Notes under the pieces: model-generated
Database searches by the model: none
Told to the model about the DNA's origin: nothing
Seen by the model: the letters and a program-made list of their open reading frames with translations, nothing else
Shown here: positions 1 through 9,608 of the stretch, one piece after another
How positions within the stretch are numbered: position 1 is the stretch's first letter
How the letters are laid out: the number at the start of each line of letters is the position of its first letter
Translations under genes and position numbers: made by a program
Origin: Rhizosphaericola mali
GTDB taxonomy: Bacteria > Bacteroidota > Bacteroidia > Chitinophagales > Chitinophagaceae
Length of the DNA stretch: 64,000 nt
Assembly: GCF_004337365.2 (NCBI RefSeq)
Contig: NZ_CP044016.1
Location: 3,949,507-4,013,506, forward strand
Reading direction: 5' to 3'

Positions 1-630
1 GAAAATATTTCAGACCTTCTTCATTGGAGATATGCTACAAAAAGAATGACAGGAGCGAAAATTCCTGATGAAAAAATTAGTAGAGTTTTGGATGCTGCTC
101 ATCTTGCGCCTTCTGGTATAGGCTTACAACCGTACGAAATCATTGTAATCTCAGATCCCGAAGTCAAAAAGAAAATACTACCGATAGCGATGAATCAAAC
201 ACAGATAATAGAATCTTCTCACCTCTTAGTGTTTGCAGTTTGGGACGAATATACAAATGAAAGAATCGATAAGGTATTTGACTATCTCATTTTACAACAA
301 AAGAAAAATATGGATGCCTATTCTTCCCAAAGAAATTTTGCTAAATCTTATTTCGGAAAAATGAGTTTGGAAGAAAACTTTCATCATGCGGCGAAACAAG
401 CAAATATAGCACTCGGACTTTCTATAGTTGCCGCCGCTTATGAAAAAATAGATTCGACACCAATGGAAGGGTTTGATCCTGTTGCACTTGATGAGTTTTT
501 GAATCTTTCGGCTAAAGGTTTGAGAAGTTCTATGTTGTTGGCTTTAGGTTATAGAGATCCTATAAATGACTGGAATCTTAAACTAGAAAAAGTGCGAAAA
601 CCAATGGAGGAATTTGTAACATATTTATAA
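1..630 (+). CDS. Nitroreductase family protein (5' end outside window)
   Basis: FMN-dependent nitroreductase/NAD(P)H oxidoreductase of the NfsB type, expected to reduce nitroaromatics or quinones in the cytoplasm. The first ATG lies at 46, but the frame is open back to base 1 and reads ENISDLLHWRYATKRM, which is the usual N-terminal helix and FMN-phosphate-binding R-(Y/S)-x-(T/R)-K segment of the family. The real start is therefore upstream of the window and the gene is truncated only by the window edge. The APSGIGLQPYEIIV segment (family consensus: APSS.NxQPW) and the C-terminal LLALGYRDP (consensus: .ALGY) motif are both present. It is followed 19 bp downstream by a small monooxygenase, with which it may be co-transcribed. 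The substrate cannot be deduced. Confidence 0.88.
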   Translation, partial: ENISDLLHWRYATKRMTGAKIPDEKISRVLDAAHLAPSGIGLQPYEIIVISDPEVKKKILPIAMNQTQIIESSHLLVFAVWDEYTNERIDKVFDYLILQQKKNMDAYSSQRNFAKSYFGKMSLEENFHHAAKQANIALGLSIVAAAYEKIDSTPMEGFDPVALDEFLNLSAKGLRSSMLLALGYRDPINDWNLKLEKVRKPMEEFVTYL

Positions 631-649
631 TGGAATAATTTATCTTACT

Positions 650-1033
650 ATGAATAATTTAGAAAATATTGGGACTTCCAATAATCATGATAAAACAGCA
701 ACTACAGAGATTACTGTAAGTGCTTACTATAAAGTGCATCCAGATGATAGGCAAATTTTTATTGACGCAGTTATCCCGGATATGATTGCTGCCAATCAAA
801 TGGAGGGTTGTATATATTATGCTTTTGCGCAAGATCTTACAGATCCCAATACATTTCATTTACTAGAAGGTTGGAGCGATCAAGAAGCCTACGAAAGACA
901 TGAAAACTCCAATACTTTTTTGACTGCGTTAAATACTGTAGTTAAAAATGTAAGAATCTTAGATCGAGAAGGAGTAAGATATGATATCGCAAAAATGCAT
1001 ATAGATGATCCAAGAGGTAAGGTTTTGAAGTAA
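650..1033 (+). CDS. Antibiotic biosynthesis monooxygenase (ABM/YgiN-type) protein
   Basis: Small dimeric alpha-beta barrel protein of 127 residues. Residues about 20-112 carry the ABM pattern: a first strand (TEITVSAYYKVHPDD), then MEGCIYYAFAQDLTDPNTFHLLEGW and a helix (SDQEAYERHENSNTFLTAL). Members act on quinones or polyketide-like aromatics, or bind haem, without a classical cofactor. The first 20 residues are polar and look like a short disordered extension. It lies 19 bp after the nitroreductase, and a redox pair acting on quinone-like compounds is plausible but inferred. A stem-loop at 1125-1155 follows. Confidence 0.8.
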   Translation: MNNLENIGTSNNHDKTATTEITVSAYYKVHPDDRQIFIDAVIPDMIAANQMEGCIYYAFAQDLTDPNTFHLLEGWSDQEAYERHENSNTFLTALNTVVKNVRILDREGVRYDIAKMHIDDPRGKVLK

Positions 1034-1124
1034 TGTCAGTAAAGCTCAAAATAAAGTATTAATAGTTAATTTGTCATATATTAGAAGGATTAGAATTTAA
1101 TTCTCGATTGTTGGATTTTGTACT

Positions 1125-1155
1125 ATAAAGAGATAACTGAATGTTGTCTCTTTAT
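1125..1155 (+). terminator. Stem-loop downstream of the nitroreductase/monooxygenase pair
   Basis: The arms ATAAAGAGA and TCTCTTTAT pair over 9 bp around a 13-base loop, followed by a T-rich stretch. It could end the transcript of the two upstream genes. It is AT-rich and modest, so the assignment is tentative. Confidence 0.4.
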
Positions 1156-1276
1156 TTGAATTTAGATGTACCTTTTCACTATATATACATTCATATAGTT
1201 CCATCAAATTTTATAAGATTGTAACATTTAATTTTATAAATTTCTTAATTTCATACTATCATATGAAATTATAAAA

Positions 1277-2938
1277 ATGGAACAACATTTTTTCCCCGAC
1301 GCAATTATTATTGGTCACGGACTTGCTGGATTAGTTGCCGCATTTGAAATGACAAAAAAATCTAAAACAGTTTTAATTCTTGATCAAGAAGGAGAAACTA
1401 ATCTTGGAGGACAAGCATTTTGGTCATTAGGAGGATTATTCTTAGTGAATTCTCCAGAACAACGCAGAATGGGAATCAAAGATTCATTTGAATTAGCATG
1501 GCAAGACTGGATTGGAACAGCTGGCTTTGACCGAAAAGAGGATTATTATCCCAGAGAATGGGCAAAAGCCTATGTAAAGTTTGCTACAGAAGAAAAATAT
1601 CAATATGTAAAAGAAGCAGGAGTTCGCTTTTTTCCTATAGTTGGCTGGGCAGAGCGAGGTGATGGTATGGCAAATGGTCATGGAAATTCTGTTCCAAGAT
1701 TTCATGTTAGTTGGGGTACTGGCACTGGGATAGTGAAAGCTTTTGTAGAGAAAGTGAAAGTCGCGCAAAAGAAAGGCTTAGTACAGTTTGGATTTCGTCA
1801 TCGAGTGACTGGATTTATAAAAGAAAATAATAAAGTAATTGGCATCATGGGAGATATCCTAGATGCAGATGAAAAATTACGGGGCGAAAAAACCAATAGA
1901 AAAGTCATTGATCAATTTCAATATTTCGCTAATAATATAGTCATTGCGTCCGGTGGTATAGGCGCTAATCACCAACTCATACAACAGAATTGGCCGGAAA
2001 GACTAGGGGCGCCCCCTCAAACTATGGTGACTGGCGTACCAGATTATGTAGATGGAAATCTTATAAATATTGCTGAAAAAATTGGTGTACATTTTATAAA
2101 TAAAGACAGAATGTGGCACTATACAGAAGGGCTTCAAAATTGGAATCCTATATGGAGTAATCATGGAATAAGGATATTGCCAGGGCCGTCTTCTATTTGG
2201 TTGGATGCAAAAGGAAAGCGATTACCAGCACCTTTCTTACCAGGTTTTGATACATTAGGTACTTTAGAGTATATCATGAAATCGGGTTATGATTATTCAT
2301 GGTTTATTCTGACACAGAAAATTATAAAGAAGGAGTTTGCTCTTTCTGGTTCTGAACAGAATCCAGATATCACGAACAGAGACTATAAATTATTGCTTAA
2401 ACGAGTATTTGGAAAGAAAGCTTCTGAACCTATCGAAAAATTTAAATCTGATGGTAAAGATTTTATAGTATCAGATAATTTAAAAGATTTGGTAGACAAA
2501 ATGAATATTTTATTTGGAGAAAACCTTTTGAACTATGAATATATACACCAACAAATTCTGGCACGAGATAGAGAATTAGATAATCCATTTTCGAAGGATG
2601 CGCAAATTAACTATATTCGTAGCACGCGTAAATATTTGGGGGATAAGTTAGTTCGTACAGCGAAACTTCATAAAATTCTCGATCCTAAAAATGGTCCATT
2701 AATTGCAGTAAAGCTGCATATACTTACTAGAAAAACTTTAGGGGGAATTGAGACGGATCTCAATGGTCGAGTATTTGACACAGAAGGTAATCTTATAGAA
2801 GGACTTTTTGCCGCAGGGGAAGCTTCAGGTTTTGGTGGTGGTGGAATGCATGGTTATAGAGCTCTAGAAGGTACATTTCTGGGTGGTTGTATTTTTTCTG
2901 GTAAAAAAGCTGGAGAATTTATTGCTAATAACTATTAA
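1277..2938 (+). CDS. FAD-binding dehydrogenase (fumarate reductase/KstD-like)
   Basis: Flavoprotein of 553 residues related to fumarate reductase flavoproteins and 3-ketosteroid dehydrogenases, matching the roughly 550-residue FAD-binding dehydrogenase subfamily. The N-terminus holds the Rossmann dinucleotide motif GHGLAG at 13-18 followed by an acidic strand end (LILDQEGE). A second FAD contact is seen at the C-terminus (GLFAAGEASGFGGGGMHG then ALEGTFLGG). The central WAERGDGMANGHGNSVPRFH region is typical of this subfamily. There is no signal peptide or TAT motif, so it should be cytoplasmic. The substrate is unknown. The gene stands alone, with 240-270 bp spacers on either side. Confidence 0.85.
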   Translation: MEQHFFPDAIIIGHGLAGLVAAFEMTKKSKTVLILDQEGETNLGGQAFWSLGGLFLVNSPEQRRMGIKDSFELAWQDWIGTAGFDRKEDYYPREWAKAYVKFATEEKYQYVKEAGVRFFPIVGWAERGDGMANGHGNSVPRFHVSWGTGTGIVKAFVEKVKVAQKKGLVQFGFRHRVTGFIKENNKVIGIMGDILDADEKLRGEKTNRKVIDQFQYFANNIVIASGGIGANHQLIQQNWPERLGAPPQTMVTGVPDYVDGNLINIAEKIGVHFINKDRMWHYTEGLQNWNPIWSNHGIRILPGPSSIWLDAKGKRLPAPFLPGFDTLGTLEYIMKSGYDYSWFILTQKIIKKEFALSGSEQNPDITNRDYKLLLKRVFGKKASEPIEKFKSDGKDFIVSDNLKDLVDKMNILFGENLLNYEYIHQQILARDRELDNPFSKDAQINYIRSTRKYLGDKLVRTAKLHKILDPKNGPLIAVKLHILTRKTLGGIETDLNGRVFDTEGNLIEGLFAAGEASGFGGGGMHGYRALEGTFLGGCIFSGKKAGEFIANNY

Positions 2939-3213
2939 AAAATAATAATTTCTTGTGTCTGTATAACTTTAGCAAAATGCCTGAAGAATCTTTATATTCT
3001 TGAATATACATAGCTCGTATGCAGTCATTAATACTGACGTTTATTTTCTTCCAAAATCATAATATCCTATGTTTATATTATAGTCAATATGTCTAGTGCA
3101 ATCTAAATTCAATCTATATATAAAATAATTATCGATTCCTAGAGTAAGTGCATTTTTTTGCGTAAATTACATGTACGCAGTCATCCAATCCACAATTTTT
3201 TAACATTATAGTT

Positions 3214-3918
3214 ATGGAAATTTTGTACATTATCTCTATAGTATATTTATCTTTTGGAATACTCAGTTTTGGATACATTCTGTTTCGCATTTTCATTACA
3301 GGCCAAAGACAATCAATGTCTATCATGAATATCGTGTGGCCTATCACAGGTTTATATCTCGCTCCCATTGCGGTAATTTTATTCAATAAACGGAGTAATA
3401 CCTCGCATAAAATGTCACTGATGGATATGAAAATACCAATGCATACCACTATGAAAATGTCATCACCCAAAGTTAATCTGAAATCCACTTCTCAAAGTAC
3501 CATGCATTGTGGCAGTGGTTGCACTATAGGTGATGCGATTTCAGAGCCACTAATGTTCATTTTTCCTATAGCAATTGTACAAAATTCCCTTTATAATAAA
3601 TGGATTATTCAGTTCATATTTGCGTTTGTTACCGGTATATTGTTCCAATATATCGCAATTAAACAAATGCAACCCAAACGATCCTTTTCTAAGATCATTG
3701 TAAAAGCTTTAAAAGCCGATACGCTTTCTTTAATATTTTGGCAAATAGGAATGTATGGAGGCATGGCAATCGCTATGAGTATTTTACCTAAAAATAGTAT
3801 GCGACCTACGACATCGATCTATTGGTTTTGTATGCAGTTGGCAATGATCTTGGGCTTTTGTACCGCATTTCCAATAAATTATTTGTTGTTGAAAAAAGGG
3901 ATCAAAGATCCTATGTAA
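3214..3918 (+). CDS. DUF4396 multi-pass membrane protein
   Basis: Membrane protein of 234 residues with about six hydrophobic segments: two near 5-28 and 40-58, a polar loop rich in Met/His/Ser at 65-100, then segments near 110-125, 130-150, 170-190 and 205-225. The loop ends in HCGSGCTIGDAI at about 98-109, the conserved DUF4396 signature with two cysteines and a histidine, which suggests metal or copper handling. The loop also contains several Met-x-Met and Met-His pairs. No function is experimentally established to my knowledge. A methyltransferase gene starts 25 bp downstream, so co-transcription is likely. Confidence 0.8.
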   Translation: MEILYIISIVYLSFGILSFGYILFRIFITGQRQSMSIMNIVWPITGLYLAPIAVILFNKRSNTSHKMSLMDMKIPMHTTMKMSSPKVNLKSTSQSTMHCGSGCTIGDAISEPLMFIFPIAIVQNSLYNKWIIQFIFAFVTGILFQYIAIKQMQPKRSFSKIIVKALKADTLSLIFWQIGMYGGMAIAMSILPKNSMRPTTSIYWFCMQLAMILGFCTAFPINYLLLKKGIKDPM

Positions 3919-3943
3919 ATAATTTGCATTAGCTTGCCTTCTA

Positions 3944-4582
3944 ATGGAAAAATCTACTAATATATTTGAATACAACTATAAATTGGTACATATTAATGTC
4001 TGTATCCCTAATTTGGCTACATTAAAATTGAAATATGAAAATTCACTCCAAGATAATCCGAATATAAACTTCCCTTACTGGGGACAAATATGGGAATCAG
4101 CGGTTGCATTATCGGATTTTATAGTAGATCATCCAGCGTTATTTTATGATAAGAAAATACTAGAGCTCGCAGCAGGATTGGGGTTACCTTCCTTTGTAGT
4201 TTCTAATTTTGCACAAAAAGTGATTTGTAGTGATTATGCGAAAGCTTCTTTAAATTATTCGGAACAAACAAAACTACTAAATGGATTAGAAAATGTTGAT
4301 ATTATGCAGATTGACTGGAATAATATTCCTTCTCATTTGCAACCAGATATAGTGCTAATAAGTGATCTTAACTATGAACCACAATATTTTGAAGAACTAT
4401 ATTTCGTTTTAATTGCGTTGCTAAATAGAGGTATTAAAATATTTTTAGCTACGCCGCAACGTTTATTAGCAAAGCCCTTTATCGAAAAAATACTCGAGTT
4501 TGCTAAACATCAAGAAGAACGACAAGTGCGAATACTTGATAAAAAAATAGAATGGATTACTATTTTTCAATTGGAAATCTGA
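3944..4582 (+). CDS. Class I SAM-dependent methyltransferase (METTL/Nnt1-like)
   Basis: Methyltransferase of 212 residues resembling the lysine methyltransferase family that includes METTL20/21 and Nnt1. Visible features are PYWGQIWESAVALSDFI (the typical W-x-(A/S)-x-x-L entry helix), motif I LELAAGLGLPSFVVS, an acidic residue after the second strand (CSDYAKASL) and LISDLNYEP in place of the usual D-x-x-Y motif. It probably methylates a protein side chain or small molecule. The target is unknown. It lies 25 bp after the DUF4396 gene and ends immediately against the oppositely oriented acyltransferase: the two stop codons abut at 4582/4583. Confidence 0.75.
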   Translation: MEKSTNIFEYNYKLVHINVCIPNLATLKLKYENSLQDNPNINFPYWGQIWESAVALSDFIVDHPALFYDKKILELAAGLGLPSFVVSNFAQKVICSDYAKASLNYSEQTKLLNGLENVDIMQIDWNNIPSHLQPDIVLISDLNYEPQYFEELYFVLIALLNRGIKIFLATPQRLLAKPFIEKILEFAKHQEERQVRILDKKIEWITIFQLEI

Positions 4583-5650
4583 TTATTTTTTAAATTTTGT
4601 AGTCAAATATTTGCGAATAGGACCATCGACATATTGCATAGTGACATACGCTATTGCAAGCATGACGATAATTGTGGTGATGATAACTATTGCGACTGTC
4701 GAATTTTCTGGTTTTACTTTGGTATAATAGTGATTGAATATCCATATAAATGCGTAGTGTGTCATATATAATGGATAGGAAATATTACCTAAAAGTTTTA
4801 TGAATTTGGATGATTTTGTCGCATATTTTGAACCGATTCCCATCATGATAATGATAGGGAAAATAAGAATGACTATAATAGGTTCTAATATATAATTCAT
4901 CTTTGAAAATGGTGATATCATCATTAAAAATAATAGTATGGCAAATATTAAGAATCCAAAATTATTTTTAATAGAGAGTTTGTATCGATAGATAAGCATT
5001 CCCATACTAAATGAAAATCCTAATCTTATACCGCCATCCCAAAATGTATCTTTTCCCCAGCCGCCTGCAATATTTCCAGCACGAGCCGTAGCGTGACAGA
5101 GTGCGATCGCAAAAATCGCCATAAGTACAACTATTATTTTTTTAGATAATTTAAAAAGAATGAGTGCATATAGAATATTAGCAATATATTCCCAAAATAG
5201 AGACCACTCAGGTGCATTTAATCCAAATAAATTAAAAGCTCGGTCTTTCATTATTGGCAATGGAATGACCAATATCGAAGCAATAAATAATAATATAATT
5301 TGTCCCAAATTAAATGTGTGAAATTCATTTGAAAAAGGATCTACTATAAGTGCTATAAGACCTAGTATAGTACCGATTACAACTAATGGATGTAGCCTTA
5401 TTAAACGTGATCTAAAAAAAGTTTTCAATCCCATAGATTGTATCCGATCATCATAGGAATAAGCGACTACAAAACCAGAAAGACAAAAGAAAAAATCAAC
5501 GGCAAGGAAGCCATGTGCGATAAAAATTTTTTCATAGTCCGTAATCATCATTTCCATAAAATGAAAAATAACTACAGAAATGGCTGCAATACCACGTAAT
5601 CCATCTAAAAGTACATAATGTTGCTTCGGTGCTAAAGTATTTTGACTCAT
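4583..5650 (-). CDS. Acyltransferase 3 family membrane protein (OafA/YrhL-like)
   Basis: Integral membrane acyltransferase of 355 residues with about ten transmembrane helices. The N-terminal LLDGLRGIAAISVVIFHF motif carries the family's conserved Arg and His, and FLAVDFFFCLSGFVVAYSY is the second family block. Members transfer acetyl or other acyl groups from the cytoplasm to exported sugars, such as O-antigen or other surface polysaccharides. No glycan genes are adjacent, so the acceptor is unknown. It faces the methyltransferase tail to tail with no spacer. Confidence 0.85.
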   Translation of the reverse strand: MSQNTLAPKQHYVLLDGLRGIAAISVVIFHFMEMMITDYEKIFIAHGFLAVDFFFCLSGFVVAYSYDDRIQSMGLKTFFRSRLIRLHPLVVIGTILGLIALIVDPFSNEFHTFNLGQIILLFIASILVIPLPIMKDRAFNLFGLNAPEWSLFWEYIANILYALILFKLSKKIIVVLMAIFAIALCHATARAGNIAGGWGKDTFWDGGIRLGFSFSMGMLIYRYKLSIKNNFGFLIFAILLFLMMISPFSKMNYILEPIIVILIFPIIIMMGIGSKYATKSSKFIKLLGNISYPLYMTHYAFIWIFNHYYTKVKPENSTVAIVIITTIIVMLAIAYVTMQYVDGPIRKYLTTKFKK

Positions 5651-5700
5651 AGTATGTTGGTTGGTTTTTGTTTTTTCAAAATGACGATCGCTGTTGATTA

Positions 5701-6348
5701 CTACGTATTTTTTTGTGGTAATTTTTTGTAATCTCGGATATCAATAATTGTTTTGCAAAAGCCGTATTCATTAGTATCATTACTACTGACTATAATCGTA
5801 CGACCATTGGCATATTTTTCAATAAGCGACTTATACAAATCGAATCCTGCTTGATCAAAATTGGAACATGGCTCATCTAAAAGCAAAACCGGAACTTCCG
5901 AGAAAATGGCCATTGCCAATTTAATTCTTTGTTTCATACCACTACTATAATAGCGAATTTGCTTTTGCATAGCATTTTGCAATTGTACTTCAGTCAACAT
6001 TTCCTCCAAAGAAAATTGTTTGGATAAGGGTTTGAAAGAACTATGAAATTTAAGAAACTCTAATGCTGTCATTTCTTCAATCACTTCCAGATAGGGCGCC
6101 GCGATGGAAAATTGTTGAAAGATTTTTTCACTGGTTTTTGTCTCTTCTGAAAAACTTCCGTCAGACCATGTACAAGTGCCGTTGGATAATGCTGTCGCGC
6201 CACAGATACATTGCAATAAAGTACTTTTACCACTACCGTTATTTCCTGTTATGGCATACGTTTCTCCAGATAAGAATTTATAACTCAAATTACGGAAAAC
6301 CCATTCCTTATTAAATCTCTTGCTGGCGGAGGCTAATTGTATATTCAC
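5701..6348 (-). CDS. ABC transporter ATP-binding protein
   Basis: ATPase subunit of about 215 residues. Walker A GNNGSGKST, signature SSGMKQR, Walker B VLLLDEP and the downstream SSND switch histidine position (here Asn) are visible. It is short and CcmA-like, with no fused membrane domain and no permease gene beside it, so the partner is elsewhere. A TTG at 6375 would extend the frame by nine residues, but a GTG at 6346-6348 gives VNIQLASASKRF, which aligns with usual N-termini, so I chose it. The replacement of the switch His by Asn (IIVSSNDTNEYG) is unusual and could lower ATP turnover. Confidence 0.82.
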   Translation of the reverse strand: MNIQLASASKRFNKEWVFRNLSYKFLSGETYAITGNNGSGKSTLLQCICGATALSNGTCTWSDGSFSEETKTSEKIFQQFSIAAPYLEVIEEMTALEFLKFHSSFKPLSKQFSLEEMLTEVQLQNAMQKQIRYYSSGMKQRIKLAMAIFSEVPVLLLDEPCSNFDQAGFDLYKSLIEKYANGRTIIVSSNDTNEYGFCKTIIDIRDYKKLPQKNT

Positions 6349-6426
6349 ACGGCAAAATAAAAATAAAACCACCAATTAAAGGAAGTTTTTTCCATTAATT
6401 GATGGCTTTTGACGATTTTAAAACAA

Positions 6427-7422
6427 TTATGCAGGAATCTCTACTTTCGCAAATTGTGTATCGATTTCACTTAATTCATCATCCGAAAGCGCTAATTCCA
6501 TTACAGATGCATTATCTAGTGCTTGTTGCGCATTTCTTGCGCCTGCCAACGCGATTGTTATACCTGGCTGAGATAATGTCCAACGTAAAATCACTTGTGC
6601 AATTGTTACATTTTTTCCCGCCGCAATAGGCTTTATTGCATCTAAAAAGCTATTTACTTTAAGTAAATAATCATCTTGATAATATTTACTTCCTGCTCTC
6701 GTATCTCCTGCATTGAACACATGACCAGGCTGATACTTGCCGGCAAGTATTCCTCTTTGCAATGGACTGTACGCCAATATACCTATTTCATTATCAATAA
6801 CATACGGTACCAAATCCTCTTCAATATCTTTTCGCAAAATACTATAAGGTTCTTGGATAGAGGCCAGTGGGCAGACCTTATCCGCCTTGGCTACTTGTGC
6901 AACATCATAATTACAGACGCCGGCTTCGCGTATTTTTCCTTGTTCTTTTAAGCGTAGAACCGCTTCATACGTTTCCTCAATCGGCGTGGTCGGATCAGCC
7001 CAATGTATTTGGTAAAGATCGATATAATCTGTGCCCAATCTTTTCAAGCTATTTTCACATTCTTCGATGACGCTTTCTTTACCCGCATATTTGTAAATAT
7101 TGATTTTTGTGCCGTCATTTTTTTCACTCGGACCGACCAATTCTCCTTTCGCAAGATCCCAACGCATCCCAAATTTGGTAGCGATCTGAATTTTGTCTCT
7201 GGAAATTCCTTTGATCGCCTCTCCTACCAACAATTCACTTTCACCTTGACCGTATATCGGTGCCGTATCGATCGAGGTAATTCCGTTATCAATTGCAACT
7301 TTTATTGCTTCAATGGCATCATTTCCTTCATTTCCGCCCCACATCCAACCGCCAATTGCCCAAGCACCGAATGTTATTTCTGTTAATTCCAATGCTGTTT
7401 TTCCTAATTTTCTGTATGCCAT
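6427..7422 (-). CDS. Aldo/keto reductase
   Basis: NAD(P)H-dependent oxidoreductase of 331 residues with the TIM-barrel AKR fold. The catalytic tetrad is seen as D52 and Y57 (SIDTAPIYGQGESE), K83 (QIATKFG) and H140 (DLYQIHWADP). The cofactor-binding end reads VILRWTLSQPGITIALAGARNAQQALDN. It resembles the AKR group annotated as general-stress or auxin-induced-like reductases. The physiological substrate is unknown. It is transcribed divergently from the OmpA-family gene that starts at 7554. Confidence 0.9.
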   Translation of the reverse strand: MAYRKLGKTALELTEITFGAWAIGGWMWGGNEGNDAIEAIKVAIDNGITSIDTAPIYGQGESELLVGEAIKGISRDKIQIATKFGMRWDLAKGELVGPSEKNDGTKINIYKYAGKESVIEECENSLKRLGTDYIDLYQIHWADPTTPIEETYEAVLRLKEQGKIREAGVCNYDVAQVAKADKVCPLASIQEPYSILRKDIEEDLVPYVIDNEIGILAYSPLQRGILAGKYQPGHVFNAGDTRAGSKYYQDDYLLKVNSFLDAIKPIAAGKNVTIAQVILRWTLSQPGITIALAGARNAQQALDNASVMELALSDDELSEIDTQFAKVEIPA

Positions 7423-7553
7423 ATTTTTTTTAATTTATACAAATAAACATCCAATTGCATGTCTAAACTTTGTAGTAATTTGCTGTTTAATTGGGAATTT
7501 CCAATACCTTTTACTACAATTTGTTTTCCAACTGGGTAAAATGCTCAACAACC

Positions 7554-9461
7554 ATGCGCAGACTTAGTTTAATATTTATTGCAATATTGTTTTTTTTAAT
7601 AGGACATTCACAAAGTTCGAACCCAAATGCTCAGAAATCTTTTGAAGCAGCACTTCCCTATTTGGATAATGGAGATTATGACAATGGTTTAAATAATTTG
7701 CTGAAAGCGTATCAGGCAGATCCTAATTTTATCGATGCAATCATCACTCTTGCCAATACTTATAAAGAAATAAAATCCTACGATTCGGCAGTTCTATTTT
7801 ATCAAAAAGCCAAATTGATTGACAGCCATCAATCCAATTATTACAATATGCCGTATTCCAATTGTTTGGCGGGTTTGGGTAAATTTTCCGAAGCATTGCA
7901 GGCGGTAGATCAATATTTAAAAATTCCGAATCTCGGTGATAAGGCTTTGAAAAATGCGCAATATTGGCAAAACTGTTATCAATTTGCCATCAATTATGCG
8001 AAAAATCATCCGCATGAATCTTATGTATTCCAGCCGATCAATATGGGAGACAATATCAATTCTCCGCAAGCGGAATATTACCCATCCTTTACGATTGATG
8101 ATAGCACATTAGTTTTTACACGTCGAGGTGAAGGAATACGAGAAGATTTTTTAGAAAGTTTTAGGGATAAAAATGGAAAATATGCACCTGCAACTTTGAT
8201 TAAAGGAATCATCAATGACGAGCCATCCAAAGGGGCATTAAATATTTCCCAAGATGGACAATGGTTGATTTTTGCGGGAAATTTTGGAAATAAAGGTTTC
8301 GGTAATTTTGACTTGTACATTTCGTATAAGACGGAAAATGGATGGTCAGCGCCGCAAAATCTTGGTCCAAATATCAACACTGGATTTTGGGAAAGTTCAC
8401 CTAGTTTGAGTCCCGATAAATCAACACTTTATTTTAGCAGTAACAGAACGGGAGGTTTTGGAGGTAACGATTTGTATGTCAGTTATATGCAACCAAATGG
8501 GAAATGGTCCAAAGCGCAAAATATGGGTAAAGAAATCAACACTTCTGGAGACGAATTAGCGCCTTTTATTCATGCGGACAACACCACTTTATTTTATACT
8601 TCTAGCGGTTTGCCTGGTTATGGTGGTACAGATTTATTCAAAATTACCAAAACGGATTTTGCAAATAATACCTGGAGTCAACCAGAAAATCTAGGTTATC
8701 CGATCAACACGATTGACAATGAAGGTAGTTTGTTCGTCGCTTCGGACGGAGTGACTGCTTATTATGCGAGCGATCGAGCGGACACAAGGGGCGAATTGGA
8801 TTTGTATAAATTTGAATTGCGAAAAGATATTCGTCCGAATAAAACTTCATTCGTTTCTGGTAAAATTACGGATGCACATTCGGATAAAGGATTGGCTGCG
8901 ACGATCGAATTGACCAATAATGCCAATCAGCAATTGATTAGCAAAACGAATTCTGATACAAGTGGCAATTATTTGGTGACTTTACCGGTTGGAAATGATT
9001 ATACCATTACGCTCAATCGTCCTGGTTATTTATTCCAAAGCGAAATTTTTAGTTTGCATGATGTACAGCCATCGTCTGTTTTTCGGAAAAATATTTCCAT
9101 GCAAGCGATTGAAGTCAACGCAGCAATTACTTTGAAAAATATTCAATTTGCGTTTAAGTCGTACGAATTAGAACCTGTAAGTAAAATTGAATTGAACAAA
9201 TTATTACAGTTATTACGAGAAAATCCCACACTTCGAGTTCGGATAAATGGGCATACAGACAATAAAGGTTCGCAAGCGGTTAATCAACCGTTATCCGCCA
9301 AAAGAGCAAAAGCCGTGGTCGATTTTCTTTTAGGGAATGACATTGAAAAGTCGAGATTGGAATGGAAAGGATATGGCGACGCACATCCAATCGCAGACAA
9401 TGCAACAGAAGAAGGGCGTGCGCTCAATCGAAGAACGGAAGTCGAAGTGATTGGACTGTAA
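7554..9461 (+). CDS. PorE-like TPR / beta-propeller / OmpA protein
   Basis: Exported cell-envelope protein of 635 residues. The start at 7554 gives a clean signal peptide (MRRLSLIFIAILFFLIGHSQ), whereas the longer frame from 7491 adds 21 residues with no signal character. After it come TPR-like helices (about 25-145), PD40/WD40-like propeller blades from about 165 (repeating xxPSLSPDxxTLYFSS and GGxDLYxS), a carboxypeptidase regulatory-like beta-sandwich (about 435-510) and a C-terminal OmpA peptidoglycan-binding domain (NGHTDNKGSQAVNQPLSAKRA). This domain order matches the T9SS accessory protein PorE and its many Bacteroidota paralogues. There is no lipobox cysteine, unlike true PorE. Its role as a T9SS component is therefore only possible. 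Confidence 0.88.
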   Translation: MRRLSLIFIAILFFLIGHSQSSNPNAQKSFEAALPYLDNGDYDNGLNNLLKAYQADPNFIDAIITLANTYKEIKSYDSAVLFYQKAKLIDSHQSNYYNMPYSNCLAGLGKFSEALQAVDQYLKIPNLGDKALKNAQYWQNCYQFAINYAKNHPHESYVFQPINMGDNINSPQAEYYPSFTIDDSTLVFTRRGEGIREDFLESFRDKNGKYAPATLIKGIINDEPSKGALNISQDGQWLIFAGNFGNKGFGNFDLYISYKTENGWSAPQNLGPNINTGFWESSPSLSPDKSTLYFSSNRTGGFGGNDLYVSYMQPNGKWSKAQNMGKEINTSGDELAPFIHADNTTLFYTSSGLPGYGGTDLFKITKTDFANNTWSQPENLGYPINTIDNEGSLFVASDGVTAYYASDRADTRGELDLYKFELRKDIRPNKTSFVSGKITDAHSDKGLAATIELTNNANQQLISKTNSDTSGNYLVTLPVGNDYTITLNRPGYLFQSEIFSLHDVQPSSVFRKNISMQAIEVNAAITLKNIQFAFKSYELEPVSKIELNKLLQLLRENPTLRVRINGHTDNKGSQAVNQPLSAKRAKAVVDFLLGNDIEKSRLEWKGYGDAHPIADNATEEGRALNRRTEVEVIGL

Positions 9462-9524
9462 AGCGAAAAGCTTTCTACGGCTTGATGCATAAGCAGAAAA
9501 GAAAGTACAAAAGTTCAATTTGAC

Positions 9525-9580
9525 AAAACTGCTTGATGATTCCAAATTATAAAAATAAAAACATAAATCAAGCTGTTTTT
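9525..9580 (+). terminator. Stem-loop after the PorE-like gene
   Basis: AAAACTGCTTGAT at 9525-9537 pairs with ATCAAGCTGTTTT at 9567-9579 with one mismatch, over a 29-base AT-rich loop and with T residues at the end. It is a plausible terminator for the upstream gene and marks the native chromosome just before the retron insert. Confidence 0.45.
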
Positions 9581-9608
9581 GCTACGTGAATAGAATAAAA
9601 GTTGAGAA

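Noticed and set aside
3129-3488. Minus-strand frame of 119 codons opposite the DUF4396 gene
   Set aside because: The plus-strand frame carries the DUF4396 signature and transmembrane pattern; the antisense frame has none.
6676-7386. Several plus-strand frames opposite the aldo/keto reductase
   Set aside because: They are antisense shadows of a strongly conserved gene and show no family motif.
7491-7553. Upstream start of the PorE-like gene
   Set aside because: The extra 21 residues are not a signal peptide and would put the real signal peptide in the interior.
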